A stretch of 64,000 nucleotides of DNA from an uncultured Desulfatiglans sp. (lineage in GTDB: Bacteria; Desulfobacterota; DSM-4660; Desulfatiglandales; Desulfatiglandaceae). Below the pieces are notes generated by a model. It was given only the letters and a program-made list of their open reading frames with translations. It was not told the origin of the DNA and did no database searches. The translations under genes were made by a program, and so were the position numbers. This document shows positions 44,058 through 53,300 of this stretch, one piece after another. The stretch spans positions 1,304,520 to 1,368,519 of the forward strand of contig LR026961.1 in the NCBI GenBank assembly GCA_900498135.1, written 5' to 3'. The stretch's first letter is position 1, and every line of letters starts with the position of its first letter.

Positions 44058-45335
44058 TCACTGCCGCGCCAAGGTTTCCCTGGTGAACAGGCTTGCCAAA
44101 AAGGCGATCACGCCGCAGGCAAAAAGCATCAGAAATGCCTGACGGTAAGCGCCAAGGGTGAAAGCCCCTTCCACCCCCCGGCCCCCTTTTTCGAGGACGT
44201 ATCCAAGAAGCGGCTGAAACACCGCTCCGCCGGCAAAGGGAAAAAGATTCACCAGGCCTGTAGCCGTTCCGGCCATCTGGACAGGAAAAAGCTCTTTTGT
44301 CGTGATGAAACCGATCACCACGACGGCGCTCGAAAAAACGCCGAGCCCGAGGCATACGGCATAAAGGCCGAGGGTCGGGATCGAGGCGGTGGCGAAGGCG
44401 AGCACGGCGGTCAGTGCCACCAGGATGGTGCTCGACAGGATGAGTACCGGCTTGCGGCCCTTGAAGATTCGATTGGATGCGTAGCTCAGCAGTGGACTGC
44501 CCACGATCATGCCGATGGCGAGCATCGAGAGGATGCGGCCGGCCTCCCCCTTGCTCATCCCGTAGACCTGAATGAGATAAGGCCCGCCCCAGAGCCCGCC
44601 GAAGGAAAAAAAGACCGCGCAATCGAAAAAGAACCAGACCGCCACCGGCCAGAAAAAGGGTTCCTTGACGACCTTCGCGACCCCCTGCATCAGACCGATC
44701 GCCTCCGGTTTCACTTTAGGGGCCCCCATCGGAGACTCGAAGCCCATGTCCTGGGGCTTGTCGCGGACGAAGAACCAGACCAGAACCGCCAGGACGAGGG
44801 TCAGGACACCGACGGCCACAAAGGACATCCGCCAACCGATGAGATTGCTGACCCAGGCCAGCGGGGCGGCCGCGATCAGCGAGCCTAACCCTCCCATCGC
44901 CATCAGGATCCCGGTCATCGTGGCGAATTCCTTCGTCTCGAACCATTCGGCCAGTACTTTCATGGTCGGAACGAACAGCATGGCTATGCCGAGCCCGACC
45001 AGTGTGCGCCCTATAATCGCGAGAAAGACGGAGGGGGCGAAACCGAGGATGAACGAGCCTACGATAGCGACCAGGAAAAAAAGCGTGATGGTGTTTCGCG
45101 GCCCCCATGAATCGGAAAGGAGCCCCGCAGGCAGCTGCATCAAGGCATAGGGATAGAAATAGGCGGCACCCAGAAGTCCTGTCAGGGCTCCGCCTGCCTT
45201 CAGATCGCGCATCATGTCAACCGCCACGACAGCCGGGCAGAGCCGATGAAAATAGACCAGTACATAGCCGAATGCCAGAATCCAGAAGATCAACCAACGG
45301 TACCTCAGGGCCCTTCCCAATGCGTCCGACACCAT
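44058..45335 (-). CDS. major facilitator superfamily transporter
   Basis: A 425-residue transporter with about 12 transmembrane segments in two six-helix halves and a central cytoplasmic loop (RDKPQDMGFESPMGAP). The MFS motif between helices 2 and 3 appears as GLLSDSWGPRNT. It resembles the anion:cation symporter/oxalate-formate type MFS found in anaerobes, but the substrate is not identifiable. It converges on the protease gene. Confidence 0.92.
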   Translation of the reverse strand: MVSDALGRALRYRWLIFWILAFGYVLVYFHRLCPAVVAVDMMRDLKAGGALTGLLGAAYFYPYALMQLPAGLLSDSWGPRNTITLFFLVAIVGSFILGFAPSVFLAIIGRTLVGLGIAMLFVPTMKVLAEWFETKEFATMTGILMAMGGLGSLIAAAPLAWVSNLIGWRMSFVAVGVLTLVLAVLVWFFVRDKPQDMGFESPMGAPKVKPEAIGLMQGVAKVVKEPFFWPVAVWFFFDCAVFFSFGGLWGGPYLIQVYGMSKGEAGRILSMLAIGMIVGSPLLSYASNRIFKGRKPVLILSSTILVALTAVLAFATASIPTLGLYAVCLGLGVFSSAVVVIGFITTKELFPVQMAGTATGLVNLFPFAGGAVFQPLLGYVLEKGGRGVEGAFTLGAYRQAFLMLFACGVIAFLASLFTRETLARQ

Positions 45336-45731
45336 CCCATCTCCTCCTTGGAAACGATTTGGGGTTTACGATACGAGTCCTGCCCAGGAACGAAACGTCC
45401 GGAATGAACGACTTCAAGCCCAGAGGCGGCTTATCTTGCGGATGCGGGTTGCTTCACAGACCTGTTTACTGGCATAATATGGCTCCAGATGAGTGTCCAT
45501 CCGGAAGCACCTGTCTCATCTACAGTTTTTCACCAGAGGAATGGTTCTCGATGGAGGATCGACTCACAAAACCACCTAGGAACCGGTGCAGCAAAAACCT
45601 CTTTCTAATACCGGGCAAATGCTGTATACCGCATAACTATACCTTATTTTTACCCATATGGGGAGATGAATTTCCCAAAGCCTGCCATCGTGCATCCGGG
45701 TCATACCGACATCATAAGGGGGTCATAGATC
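45336..45731. other. divergent intergenic region (MFS / RACo)
   Basis: About 395 bp without a gene. TTGCTT (45449-45454) and CATAAT (45473-45478) with 18-nt spacing form a weak candidate promoter for the RACo-like gene, leaving a leader of about 245 nt. A short match to the repeat terminus (gtccatccggaa, near 45493) is too small to call a copy. Confidence 0.35.
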
Positions 45732-47630
45732 ATGACTGACTTTACCATAACATTTCAGCCCGACAATATCTCCATCAAGGTGGAAGAAGGCACGACGATC
45801 GCGAAAGCGGCCCAGGACGCCGGGGTCTTTATCAACAACCTGTGCGGCGGTGAGGGGGTCTGCGGGCAATGCCGCGTCCAGGTCACCGGCGGCAAGATCG
45901 ATACGGATGATCAAAGCAGGGCCTTTTTTTCAAAGGAGGAACTCGCCAAGGGGTACACCCTCGCTTGTCAAACGGAAGTGCACGATGACCTCGACGTGCT
46001 GGTGCCTCCCGAATCCCGGATCGAGGGTGCGCAGATCATGACGGGAGAAAGCGACCGGTCTTCCGCCACGGGCGCTGCGGGATCCGAAGAGCGGCCTTCG
46101 GGGCCCTTGGTCCGCAAGGTCTACGTGGAGCTTCCGGAGCCCACCCTGGAAGACAACATGGCCGATGTCGAACGGCTTTTCCGCGGGATACGCAAGATCC
46201 TCGGCTGGCACCAATACGAAATCACTCTTCCGTGTCTCCGAAAATTGTCTGAAAAACTGCGTCAGAATGACTGGAAGGTGACCGTGAGCCTGGCGCGGGA
46301 GATCGAACGCTACCGCATCATCGACATCGAGCACGGAGATACCAGCATGGAGCCCTGTTACGGCCTGGCGGTGGATGTCGGCACCACCACTGTGGTCGCA
46401 CAGTTGCTCGATCTCGGCAAGCAGCAGGTCCTCGATGTGGACGGCACCCACAATATGCAGGCATCCTACGGCGAGGACGTGATCTCGCGCATGATCTTCG
46501 CCTGCGGAAAAGGCGGGCTGGATCCCCTGCATGCCGCCGTCATCCGCAATATCAACCAGTTGATCCGCAACCTGACCAGCCGCAACGGGATCGCGCCCGA
46601 AGCCATCCGGGCCATCGTGGCCGCTGGGAACACGACAATGAGCCACTTTCTGCTCGGACTGACCCCCTGCTCCATCCGGCTGGAACCCTATGTCCCTACG
46701 GCCTATATCTACCCACAGATCTCGGCCCGGGAGGTCGGCCTCAACACCCATGAAAACGCCATTCTCGAGACCATCCCGAGTGTAGCTTCCTACGTTGGCG
46801 GTGATATCGTAGCAGGTGTGCTCGCCTCCGGCATAGCGGACAGCGAGGCGGTCCGGGGTTTGATCGACATCGGAACCAACGGGGAGATCGCCATCGGGAA
46901 CAAGGATTGGCTGGTCTGCTGCTCGGCATCGGCCGGCCCCGCCTTCGAGGGGGGCGGCACCCGTTGCGGCATGCGCGCCACTAAAGGCGCCATCGAAAAG
47001 GTCCAGATACTGGATGGCGCGGTTCAATATCAAACGATTGGAAACTCCGCCCCCCGCGGAATCTGCGGCTCGGGGTTGATCGACATCATCTACGAATTGG
47101 TGAAGAACCGGATTATCACCCCGGATGGGAAATTTCATCGGAAGCTGTCCGACCCACGGCTGACATTCGTGGACGATATCCCGCAGTACACCATCGCCGA
47201 GCGGGATGAAACCGAGACCGGGGACATCCTCGTGATCACCGAATCGGACATCGACAATCTGATGAAATCGAAAGGCGCTGTCTTCGCCGCGATCAAGGCG
47301 CTCATGGACTATATCGGGATGCCCTTCGACCAGCTCGAGAGCCTTTACGTCGCCGGGGGGTTCGGGAGCTTCTTGAACATCCCCAAGGCGGTCGCGATCG
47401 GTCTCCTGCCGGATATCGACCGGGAGAAGATCCAGTTCATCGGAAACAGCTCCCTGACCGGCGCTCGGATGTGTTTGTTGTCCGAAGCCGCAATGGAAAA
47501 ATCCATGACCATCTCCCGATCCATGACCAATATCGAGCTTTCGAACTATCAGCCGTTCATGGACGAATACATTGCCTCTCTCTTTCTGCCACACACGGAT
47601 CGGAGGCTTTTTCCGAGTGTCGACTATTGA
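45732..47630 (+). CDS. RACo-like reductive activator of corrinoid proteins (2Fe-2S + ASKHA)
   Basis: A 632-residue protein. The N-terminal ferredoxin has C38, C44, C47 and C79 (NLCGGEGVCGQCRVQ, LACQTE). A linker leads to the ASKHA-fold DUF4445 domain starting near residue 210 (LAVDVGTTTVVAQLLDLG), with AAGNTTMSHFLLGLTPCSIR, DIGTNGEIAIG and YVAGGFGSFLNIPKAVAIG. Such proteins use ATP to reduce the cobalt of corrinoid proteins (for example in the acetyl-CoA pathway or methyltransferase systems) from Co(II) to Co(I). The corrinoid protein partner is not in the window. Confidence 0.94.
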   Translation: MTDFTITFQPDNISIKVEEGTTIAKAAQDAGVFINNLCGGEGVCGQCRVQVTGGKIDTDDQSRAFFSKEELAKGYTLACQTEVHDDLDVLVPPESRIEGAQIMTGESDRSSATGAAGSEERPSGPLVRKVYVELPEPTLEDNMADVERLFRGIRKILGWHQYEITLPCLRKLSEKLRQNDWKVTVSLAREIERYRIIDIEHGDTSMEPCYGLAVDVGTTTVVAQLLDLGKQQVLDVDGTHNMQASYGEDVISRMIFACGKGGLDPLHAAVIRNINQLIRNLTSRNGIAPEAIRAIVAAGNTTMSHFLLGLTPCSIRLEPYVPTAYIYPQISAREVGLNTHENAILETIPSVASYVGGDIVAGVLASGIADSEAVRGLIDIGTNGEIAIGNKDWLVCCSASAGPAFEGGGTRCGMRATKGAIEKVQILDGAVQYQTIGNSAPRGICGSGLIDIIYELVKNRIITPDGKFHRKLSDPRLTFVDDIPQYTIAERDETETGDILVITESDIDNLMKSKGAVFAAIKALMDYIGMPFDQLESLYVAGGFGSFLNIPKAVAIGLLPDIDREKIQFIGNSSLTGARMCLLSEAAMEKSMTISRSMTNIELSNYQPFMDEYIASLFLPHTDRRLFPSVDY

Positions 47631-47789
47631 AATCACCGCCGTGGACGGATCATCAACCTTTCCTTCGTTTCCATACGGAATGCCTGTCCCCTGCCGGACC
47701 GGTCCTCCGTCCAGAAACGAAGAATTCTCTTCATTTAAGACGACTGGTCATGTCCGTCCCCTCGGGACGGCGCAGGGAGGGTCTGATTC

Positions 47790-48758
47790 TTGGTTCAAAA
47801 AGGCCTCCGGGTCGACGGCCACACTGACTGGCCGTATTACATGATGAGGGAAGGCTGCGGCCTTCCGTTCGCCTGTCTCTCCGAAGGCGCTTTCACAGTC
47901 CAGCGGGCCGCCGAAGGGGGTGTCCGCCTCTTCGGTACCGCGCTTTATTGCGAGGATGCATTCAACGGCCCAGGCTCAGCCGGGATGCATCTGGACCATC
48001 TCCTCGCCTTGACGCTCGAAAGGCTGCAGGGATTGAGCATCCTCAAAGCCCGCGAAGATCTCGAGGCCCTTCGAACGGCCGAAGGCGTGCTGGGAACGTT
48101 TCTTATTCTGGAAAACGCCGACGCCCTTGCCGATGATCCGGCCCGCCTGACTCGTCTCCGGGACAACGGCGTGCTTCTGGTCGGATTGACGCACGCCGGA
48201 TCGAACCGCCTGGCCCAAGGAAACGGCATCGAAACCGCCTCAGGGTTGACGGGTGTCGGACGCGGGGTTCTCGACGAGATCAAAAGCCTGGGCCTCGCCG
48301 TAGATGTCGCGCATTTGCATCCGCGTTGCTTCTGGGAGCTCGTCGGGTCTTTCGATGGACCGTTGGTCGACTCCCATACAGGCATCCGGGACCTCTGCCC
48401 TCTCAGAAGAAATCTCGATCTGGACCAGGCCCGGGAGATCATGATCCGGGGCGGTGTGGTCGGGGTGACCTTCAACCCGGAAATGCTCACCGCCTCACGA
48501 CCCTGTGGATTGGAAGACATCTTCAGGCATGTGGATCTGCTGGTCCAGACCTTCGGCCCCAACGGTGTCGCCCTGGGATCCGATTTTTTCGGTTTTGACA
48601 ATCTCTGCCAAGGGATGGAACATATCGGTCAGGTGGGCCGCCTGGCCCGGATGATGGCCTCCCATGGCTACACTGCCACAGAGGTTGAACAGATCATGGG
48701 CGGGAATTGGGTGCGTTTCCTGGGGGAACTCCTCAGCCGGCGCGAAGCCTGCGCCTGA
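47790..48758 (+). CDS. membrane dipeptidase (M19) family protein
   Basis: A 322-residue amidohydrolase of the renal dipeptidase family. Metal ligands are suggested by DGHTDWP, the TFLILENAD glutamate, DVAHLHPRCFWEL, PLVDSHTG and GSDFFGFD. The start is TTG at 47790 with GGGAGG 9 nt upstream. It is 160 bp after the RACo gene and 22 bp before dus, so it may be the first gene of the dipeptidase-dus-ispH-glycosyltransferase set. The physiological dipeptide is unknown. Confidence 0.9.
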   Translation: MVQKGLRVDGHTDWPYYMMREGCGLPFACLSEGAFTVQRAAEGGVRLFGTALYCEDAFNGPGSAGMHLDHLLALTLERLQGLSILKAREDLEALRTAEGVLGTFLILENADALADDPARLTRLRDNGVLLVGLTHAGSNRLAQGNGIETASGLTGVGRGVLDEIKSLGLAVDVAHLHPRCFWELVGSFDGPLVDSHTGIRDLCPLRRNLDLDQAREIMIRGGVVGVTFNPEMLTASRPCGLEDIFRHVDLLVQTFGPNGVALGSDFFGFDNLCQGMEHIGQVGRLARMMASHGYTATEVEQIMGGNWVRFLGELLSRREACA

Positions 48759-48780
48759 CGGAGATCTTGGACAACCGGAT

Positions 48781-49830
48781 ATGACTTCAGCGCCACAGAC
48801 CGATTTGCAGCAGGCACAAGGACTGCAGCGGACAGGCATCGTGAAAGGGCTCCGAGTAGGGTCCCTCTTGCTTGAGTCCTGCATCGTCATGGCCCCCCTC
48901 GCCGGCATCAGCGACCTCGCCTTCCGTATCCTCGCCCGGCGCCACGGCGCGGCGATGGTGACATCGGAGATGGTAAGCGCCCATGGGCTGATCCAGGGGC
49001 AAAAAAAGACCTTCTCCTACATGAGGACCCTCGATGAAGAAGCTCCTCTGGCCGTTCAGATCTTCGGGGCCGACCCTGCCGTTATGGAAGAAGCCGCCCG
49101 GATCGCGGTCGGATCAGGAGCGACCGTCCTGGATATCAACGCCGGCTGCCCGGTCCGGAAGGTCGTCAGGACCGGAGCGGGGGGAGCGCTGCTGAAGGAA
49201 CCTGCGCTCTTCGAACGGATTCTTGCGCGTATTCGGCGGTGCTGCCCGGTGCCGCTCACGGTGAAGATGCGTACAGGTTGGTCGCACCGCTCCCGTGAAG
49301 TGCTCGACCTTGCCCGCATCGCCGAGGGATGCGGCGTCGACGCCGTGACGGTGCACGGTCGATCAGTGTCGCAAGGCTTTTGCGGGAATGCGGATTGGGA
49401 TATCATCGGAGAAGTCAAGGCCTGCCTTCACATCCCGGTCATCGGCAACGGAGACATCACGGAGCCGATTCACGCCATCGCCATGATGGAGAAAACCGGC
49501 TGCGACGGGGTCATGATCGGACGCGCGGCTATTGGAAACCCATGGATCTTCGGACAGGTGCGCGCACTCGGCGCCGGACTCGCCGCGACCGCTCCGGGCC
49601 TCGATGAGCGCCGGGAGGCGATTTTGACGCACTTTGAACTCCTCAGCAAACTTGAAGGCGGCACCCGCGCGGCCCGCCGCATGAGAGGGCTGCTTCTCTG
49701 GTATACAAAAAGCCTGCCGTTCAGCAGCCGCTTCCGGGGCGCCATCACCTCCATCACGGATACCTCGAGCCTGATGGACGCCCTGGACCTCTTCCTGGAC
49801 AAGCTGACGGCGGCAGGAGCGGCGCATTGA
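48781..49830 (+). CDS. dusB: tRNA-dihydrouridine synthase (DusB-like)
   Basis: A 349-residue FMN enzyme that reduces uridines in the tRNA D-loop. MAPLAGISDLAFRILARRHG, DINAGCPVRKVVRTGAGGAL (with the catalytic cysteine), KMRTGW and GCDGVMIGRAAIGNPWIFGQ are the Dus signatures. The start at ATG 48781 has no strong ribosome site; translation may be coupled to the dipeptidase. Its TGA overlaps the ispH TTG by three bases. Confidence 0.94.
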   Translation: MTSAPQTDLQQAQGLQRTGIVKGLRVGSLLLESCIVMAPLAGISDLAFRILARRHGAAMVTSEMVSAHGLIQGQKKTFSYMRTLDEEAPLAVQIFGADPAVMEEAARIAVGSGATVLDINAGCPVRKVVRTGAGGALLKEPALFERILARIRRCCPVPLTVKMRTGWSHRSREVLDLARIAEGCGVDAVTVHGRSVSQGFCGNADWDIIGEVKACLHIPVIGNGDITEPIHAIAMMEKTGCDGVMIGRAAIGNPWIFGQVRALGAGLAATAPGLDERREAILTHFELLSKLEGGTRAARRMRGLLLWYTKSLPFSSRFRGAITSITDTSSLMDALDLFLDKLTAAGAAH

Positions 49831-51563
49831 AGGTCAAGCTTGCCAGAACAGCGGGGTTCTGCATGGGCGTCAGGCGCGCCATGGAGCTCGTCCTGACCGC
49901 AGCCAATCAGAAGGACGACCGGCCGCTTTACACCTACGGACCCCTGATCCACAACACGCAGGTTCTCGATCTGTTGAAAACCAAGTCCGTCACCGTTTTA
50001 AAAGACCTCGGGGGTCTCAGCGGCGGACGGATCGTCATCCGGGCCCACGGGATCCCGCCCGCAGAACGGGCAAAACTCAAAGAGACCGGGATGGAGATCC
50101 TGGACGCCACCTGCCCGAAGGTGGCGCGGGTTCAAAGTCTTATCCGCCTTCATACCCGCAAGGGGCATGAATGCATCATCGTCGGTGATTCGGACCACGC
50201 CGAAGTCATCGGCTTGATGGGCTACAGCGTCACGCCTCCTTGGGTCATTCAGGAGGCCTCCCAGGTTGCCGAGCTTCCCGACCTCCAAAAACCTTTCGTC
50301 GTCGCGCAGACCACTCAGAACGACGCGGTTTTCGGTGATGTGGTGGACGCCCTGAAAGCGAAGTTTCCGAATCTGCTCGTCTTCGACACGATCTGCAACG
50401 CGACCCACCTCCGCCAGAAGGAGGTGCGCTCCTTCAAAGACCAGGTGGATGCCATGGTCGTCGTCGGCGGGTATCACAGCGGGAACACCCAGCGGCTCGC
50501 CGAGGTGGCCCGTGAATCAGGCCTGAAGACCTTTCATGTGGAAACCGAAAAAGACCTCGATCTCAAGGCGCTCGAACCGATGAGCTGCATCGGCGTCACC
50601 GCAGGCGCTTCAACCCCTAACTGGATGATCCAGAACGTCGTGCGGACTATCGAGAGGGTGCGCGGGCAAGGCGAGTCCAGCCTCCTGAATGGGTGCCGCA
50701 AGGTCTTCGAATCCCTCGTCCTCGCCAGCGGCCTCGTTGCCGGCGGGGCGTTTTGCTTCGCTTACGCGGCAGGTTTCCTGGCGGGTCCACCCCTGGAGAT
50801 CGTTTTCCCATTCATCGCCATGCTGTACCTCTATGCCGTGCACGGACTGAATCGCATCGTCGACAAGGGTGCCGGCGTCTATAACGATCCAGAGGGGGCC
50901 GAGTTCTTGACCACCCACCGAGGTGTGCTCCTGGGCGGCGGGATCGCTGCCGCTGCCGCCGCGCTCCTGCTGGCCCTCACACGGGGCCTCCCGACGTTTC
51001 TGGCCCTGGCGGCGTTTATCGTCGTCGGCCTCATCTACAGCCTGCCCATCTTTCCCGACCGGCTTCGGAGCAGGCGGACCTATTTCCGGATCAAGGACAT
51101 CCCCGGTTCGCGCAGCCTAGCCGACGCCTTCGCACGGGTGGCGGTGATCAACGTCCTGCCGCTTTTTTCGACCGATCCTGGCCCATACTCGGCGGTTGCA
51201 GTGTCCATGGTCTTCGTCCTGCTGCTGAGCTACGGCAGGTCCGGGCTCTTCGATCTGCTTCATCTGCAGGGAGACCTGATCGTCGGGAAGGAAACCTTGC
51301 CCCTGACCATCGGTCAAAAGCAGGCAACCCTCCTGCTGCGGGTCGACCTCGGCTTCCTGGGTGTTTTTCTTGTGGTCAGTGGCTTCGCCGGCTGGGCGGG
51401 TCCCTTCGCCTTCTGGATGCTGATCCCCGTCGGCGGAATGATTTTGTGCCTCGCAGCTTTCGAAAAACGCTGGATCCGCTCGGCTCTGATCATGGAGGCC
51501 CTGGTCGAAAGCAACTTCTTTCTTGCCGGGATCATCGCCTTCTGCGCCTATCTTTTCCGATGA
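49827..51563 (+). CDS. ispH: IspH (HMBPP reductase) fused to a UbiA-like membrane prenyltransferase
   Basis: A 578-residue two-domain protein. Residues 1-280 are IspH, the 4Fe-4S enzyme that makes IPP and DMAPP in the MEP pathway: cluster cysteines C12, C96, C190; H42, H74, H124; E126; SGN at 218-220. Residues 290-578 are hydrophobic, with 7-9 probable transmembrane helices and UbiA motifs: a degenerate first motif LNRIVDK (341-347) and DLLHLQGDLIVGKETLPLTIG (476-496, the DxxxxxGD type). IspH is normally 300-310 residues. The fusion would channel prenyl diphosphates at the membrane. The start is TTG, overlapping the dus stop. Confidence 0.93.
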   Translation: MKVKLARTAGFCMGVRRAMELVLTAANQKDDRPLYTYGPLIHNTQVLDLLKTKSVTVLKDLGGLSGGRIVIRAHGIPPAERAKLKETGMEILDATCPKVARVQSLIRLHTRKGHECIIVGDSDHAEVIGLMGYSVTPPWVIQEASQVAELPDLQKPFVVAQTTQNDAVFGDVVDALKAKFPNLLVFDTICNATHLRQKEVRSFKDQVDAMVVVGGYHSGNTQRLAEVARESGLKTFHVETEKDLDLKALEPMSCIGVTAGASTPNWMIQNVVRTIERVRGQGESSLLNGCRKVFESLVLASGLVAGGAFCFAYAAGFLAGPPLEIVFPFIAMLYLYAVHGLNRIVDKGAGVYNDPEGAEFLTTHRGVLLGGGIAAAAAALLLALTRGLPTFLALAAFIVVGLIYSLPIFPDRLRSRRTYFRIKDIPGSRSLADAFARVAVINVLPLFSTDPGPYSAVAVSMVFVLLLSYGRSGLFDLLHLQGDLIVGKETLPLTIGQKQATLLLRVDLGFLGVFLVVSGFAGWAGPFAFWMLIPVGGMILCLAAFEKRWIRSALIMEALVESNFFLAGIIAFCAYLFR

Positions 51564-52408
51564 TCGTCCTGAGTGTCATCATCCCTACCTACAACCGGGC
51601 GGCGGTCCTGGAGCGGGCTGTTGCATCGGTGCTCGGCCAGAAAACCGATCACCCCGTTGAACTGCTCGTTGTGGACGACGGGTCATCGGACGAAACCCCG
51701 AAACGTCTCGCGCCTTTCAGGCATCGCCTGACGCTCCTCACCCACCATCGGAACCGCGGCGTTTCAGCGGCACGCAACACAGGCATTCGATCTGCCAGAG
51801 GATCCTACATCGCATTCCTCGATTCCGACGATTGCTGGCTCCCGCAAAAACTGGCCGTCCAAGCGACCTTCATGCTGCAAAGACCTTCAGAGCTCATCAG
51901 CCAGACGGATGAGATCTGGATCAGAAACGGACGCCGCGTCAATCCGAAAAAAAAGCATTTGAAGCCGGACGGGGATATCTTCAAACCTTCCCTCGAGCGC
52001 TGCCTGGTAAGTCCATCTGCTGTTATGGTGAAACGGACATTGTTCGAACAGGTGGGATTTTTCGATGAAGGATTGCCGGCCTGCGAGGACTATGATCTCT
52101 GGCTCCGAATCAGTGCCCGCTGCCCGGTTCATTTCATACCGCAGAAGTTGACCGTGCGTTACGGCGGCCATCCCGACCAACTCTCTGCCCGCTTTCGCGG
52201 CATGGACCGCTTCCGCATCGTGGCCCTCGCCAAGATCCTGCGAAGCGGGGTCCTCGATCCCGGCCGGAAGGCGGAGGCATGGACGGAAATGGCCAGAAAA
52301 TGCACGATCTACGGCAATGGATGCCTCCGCCGCGGGAAACGGGTCGAGGGGATCTTCTATTTGAACCTGCCGAAGGCTATGGCCGATGCAGCGGATATCC
52401 CCCGTTAG
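51560..52408 (+). CDS. family 2 glycosyltransferase
   Basis: A 282-residue GT-A fold transferase. SVIIPTYNRAAVLERAVASV, then VVDDGSSDETPKRL, the ARNTGIRSARGSYIAFLDSD segment with its DxD-type metal site, and ACEDYDLWLRISARCPV are present. It has no transmembrane segment. Its ATG overlaps the ispH-ubiA stop (ATGA), so it is translationally coupled to a predicted prenyl-lipid enzyme. A role in glycosylating a polyprenyl carrier is possible but is inference. Confidence 0.94.
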   Translation: MIVLSVIIPTYNRAAVLERAVASVLGQKTDHPVELLVVDDGSSDETPKRLAPFRHRLTLLTHHRNRGVSAARNTGIRSARGSYIAFLDSDDCWLPQKLAVQATFMLQRPSELISQTDEIWIRNGRRVNPKKKHLKPDGDIFKPSLERCLVSPSAVMVKRTLFEQVGFFDEGLPACEDYDLWLRISARCPVHFIPQKLTVRYGGHPDQLSARFRGMDRFRIVALAKILRSGVLDPGRKAEAWTEMARKCTIYGNGCLRRGKRVEGIFYLNLPKAMADAADIPR

Positions 52409-52525
52409 GGGGCTGCCAGAGGCCCCATGCCTGTCTACCTGCGGCGCGGACCCAGAGCCGCCCCGCACATGAAACGGCGGGCTATGGGTAGGCGCGGGCC
52501 TGCAGCCGCTTCATTCAATGCGTCA

Positions 52526-52714
52526 TCAAAGGGGCTCGAGAATGATCTTGTGATCGACGAGGGAAAGGGTTTTGACACGCGCTTTCAAGACGCGCTCCTC
52601 CCCGAAGAGATTGACGATCCGCACCCCCTCCGGCTTCTCTTCCAACAAATCGACGCTTTCGAGCACCAGGTTCTCCCGGCCTGACTCGAACAGGTATGCC
52701 TTGGATTCACACAT
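52526..52714 (-). CDS. CooT family nickel-binding-like small protein
   Basis: A 62-residue protein. The opening MCESKAYLFESG (with Met-Cys at the start, which in CooT provides the metal ligand), DVDLLEEKPEGVRIVNLFGE and the ending LVDHKIILEPL match the CooT-type family (PF10133). CooT participates in nickel delivery to CO dehydrogenase. It overlaps the 3' end of the DUF3842 gene upstream by 8 nt. Confidence 0.85.
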   Translation of the reverse strand: MCESKAYLFESGRENLVLESVDLLEEKPEGVRIVNLFGEERVLKARVKTLSLVDHKIILEPL

Positions 52715-53123
52715 CTGCCTGCACCTCCCGTATCATCTCCACGACCTTCAGGACCAGATGAGGAAGAGGATCTCCTGATACGCCGACCACCTTGACGGGT
52801 TCCTGGGTCAAAGGAATCAGTATCTTCCTGGCGCTGCATGAACCGACAGCCGCCGCTATGGCGGCAGTCACCTCACCCATCATGGCGTCTGTAATCAGAA
52901 TGCCCAACGGCCCTGCTATGATGTCAGCCTTTCGGCTGCTTGAGACAATCGCGTTTTCGCCCGTTCCTCCCCGATTGGCACCTGCTTTCATCATTCTGGA
53001 TGTAGCGATCGAATTGGTGCCCAGGGCGAGGATCTCCAGCGCATCCCCCAAATTCTCCCGTATGCCCTTGATGATGGCGGCACCGATTCCGCCTCCTTGC
53101 CCATCGATGACCATGATCTTCAT
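52707..53123 (-). CDS. DUF3842 family protein
   Basis: A 138-residue protein. MKIMVIDGQGGGIGAAIIKG is a glycine-rich, nucleotide-binding-like N-terminus, and NRGGTGENAIVSSSRKADII and GPLGILITDAMMGEVTAAIA are conserved in DUF3842. Function is unknown. Overlap with the CooT-like gene suggests the two act together, perhaps in metal handling (inference). It diverges from plsY. Confidence 0.9.
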   Translation of the reverse strand: MKIMVIDGQGGGIGAAIIKGIRENLGDALEILALGTNSIATSRMMKAGANRGGTGENAIVSSSRKADIIAGPLGILITDAMMGEVTAAIAAAVGSCSARKILIPLTQEPVKVVGVSGDPLPHLVLKVVEMIREVQADV

Positions 53124-53160
53124 GGCGCAACCTTTCCTGAGGAAAATGGCGTGGAACGCA

Positions 53161-53190
53161 TTGACAATAACCTGAGTTACCCTGTATTAC
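53161..53190 (+). promoter_or_regulatory. promoter of plsY
   Basis: A perfect TTGACA (53161-53166) and TATTAC (53185-53190) are separated by 18 nt. The predicted start is about 105 nt before the plsY ATG. Confidence 0.5.
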
Positions 53191-53300
53191 AATCTGACGT
53201 GATTTACAAGGGGGAAGGCTTGGTCTGAATGCGGTTTTTTCCGTCTGTACTGCGGCAAACACCCGAACCTGCCCTTCAACCTCGGAGGGGATCAAAATTC

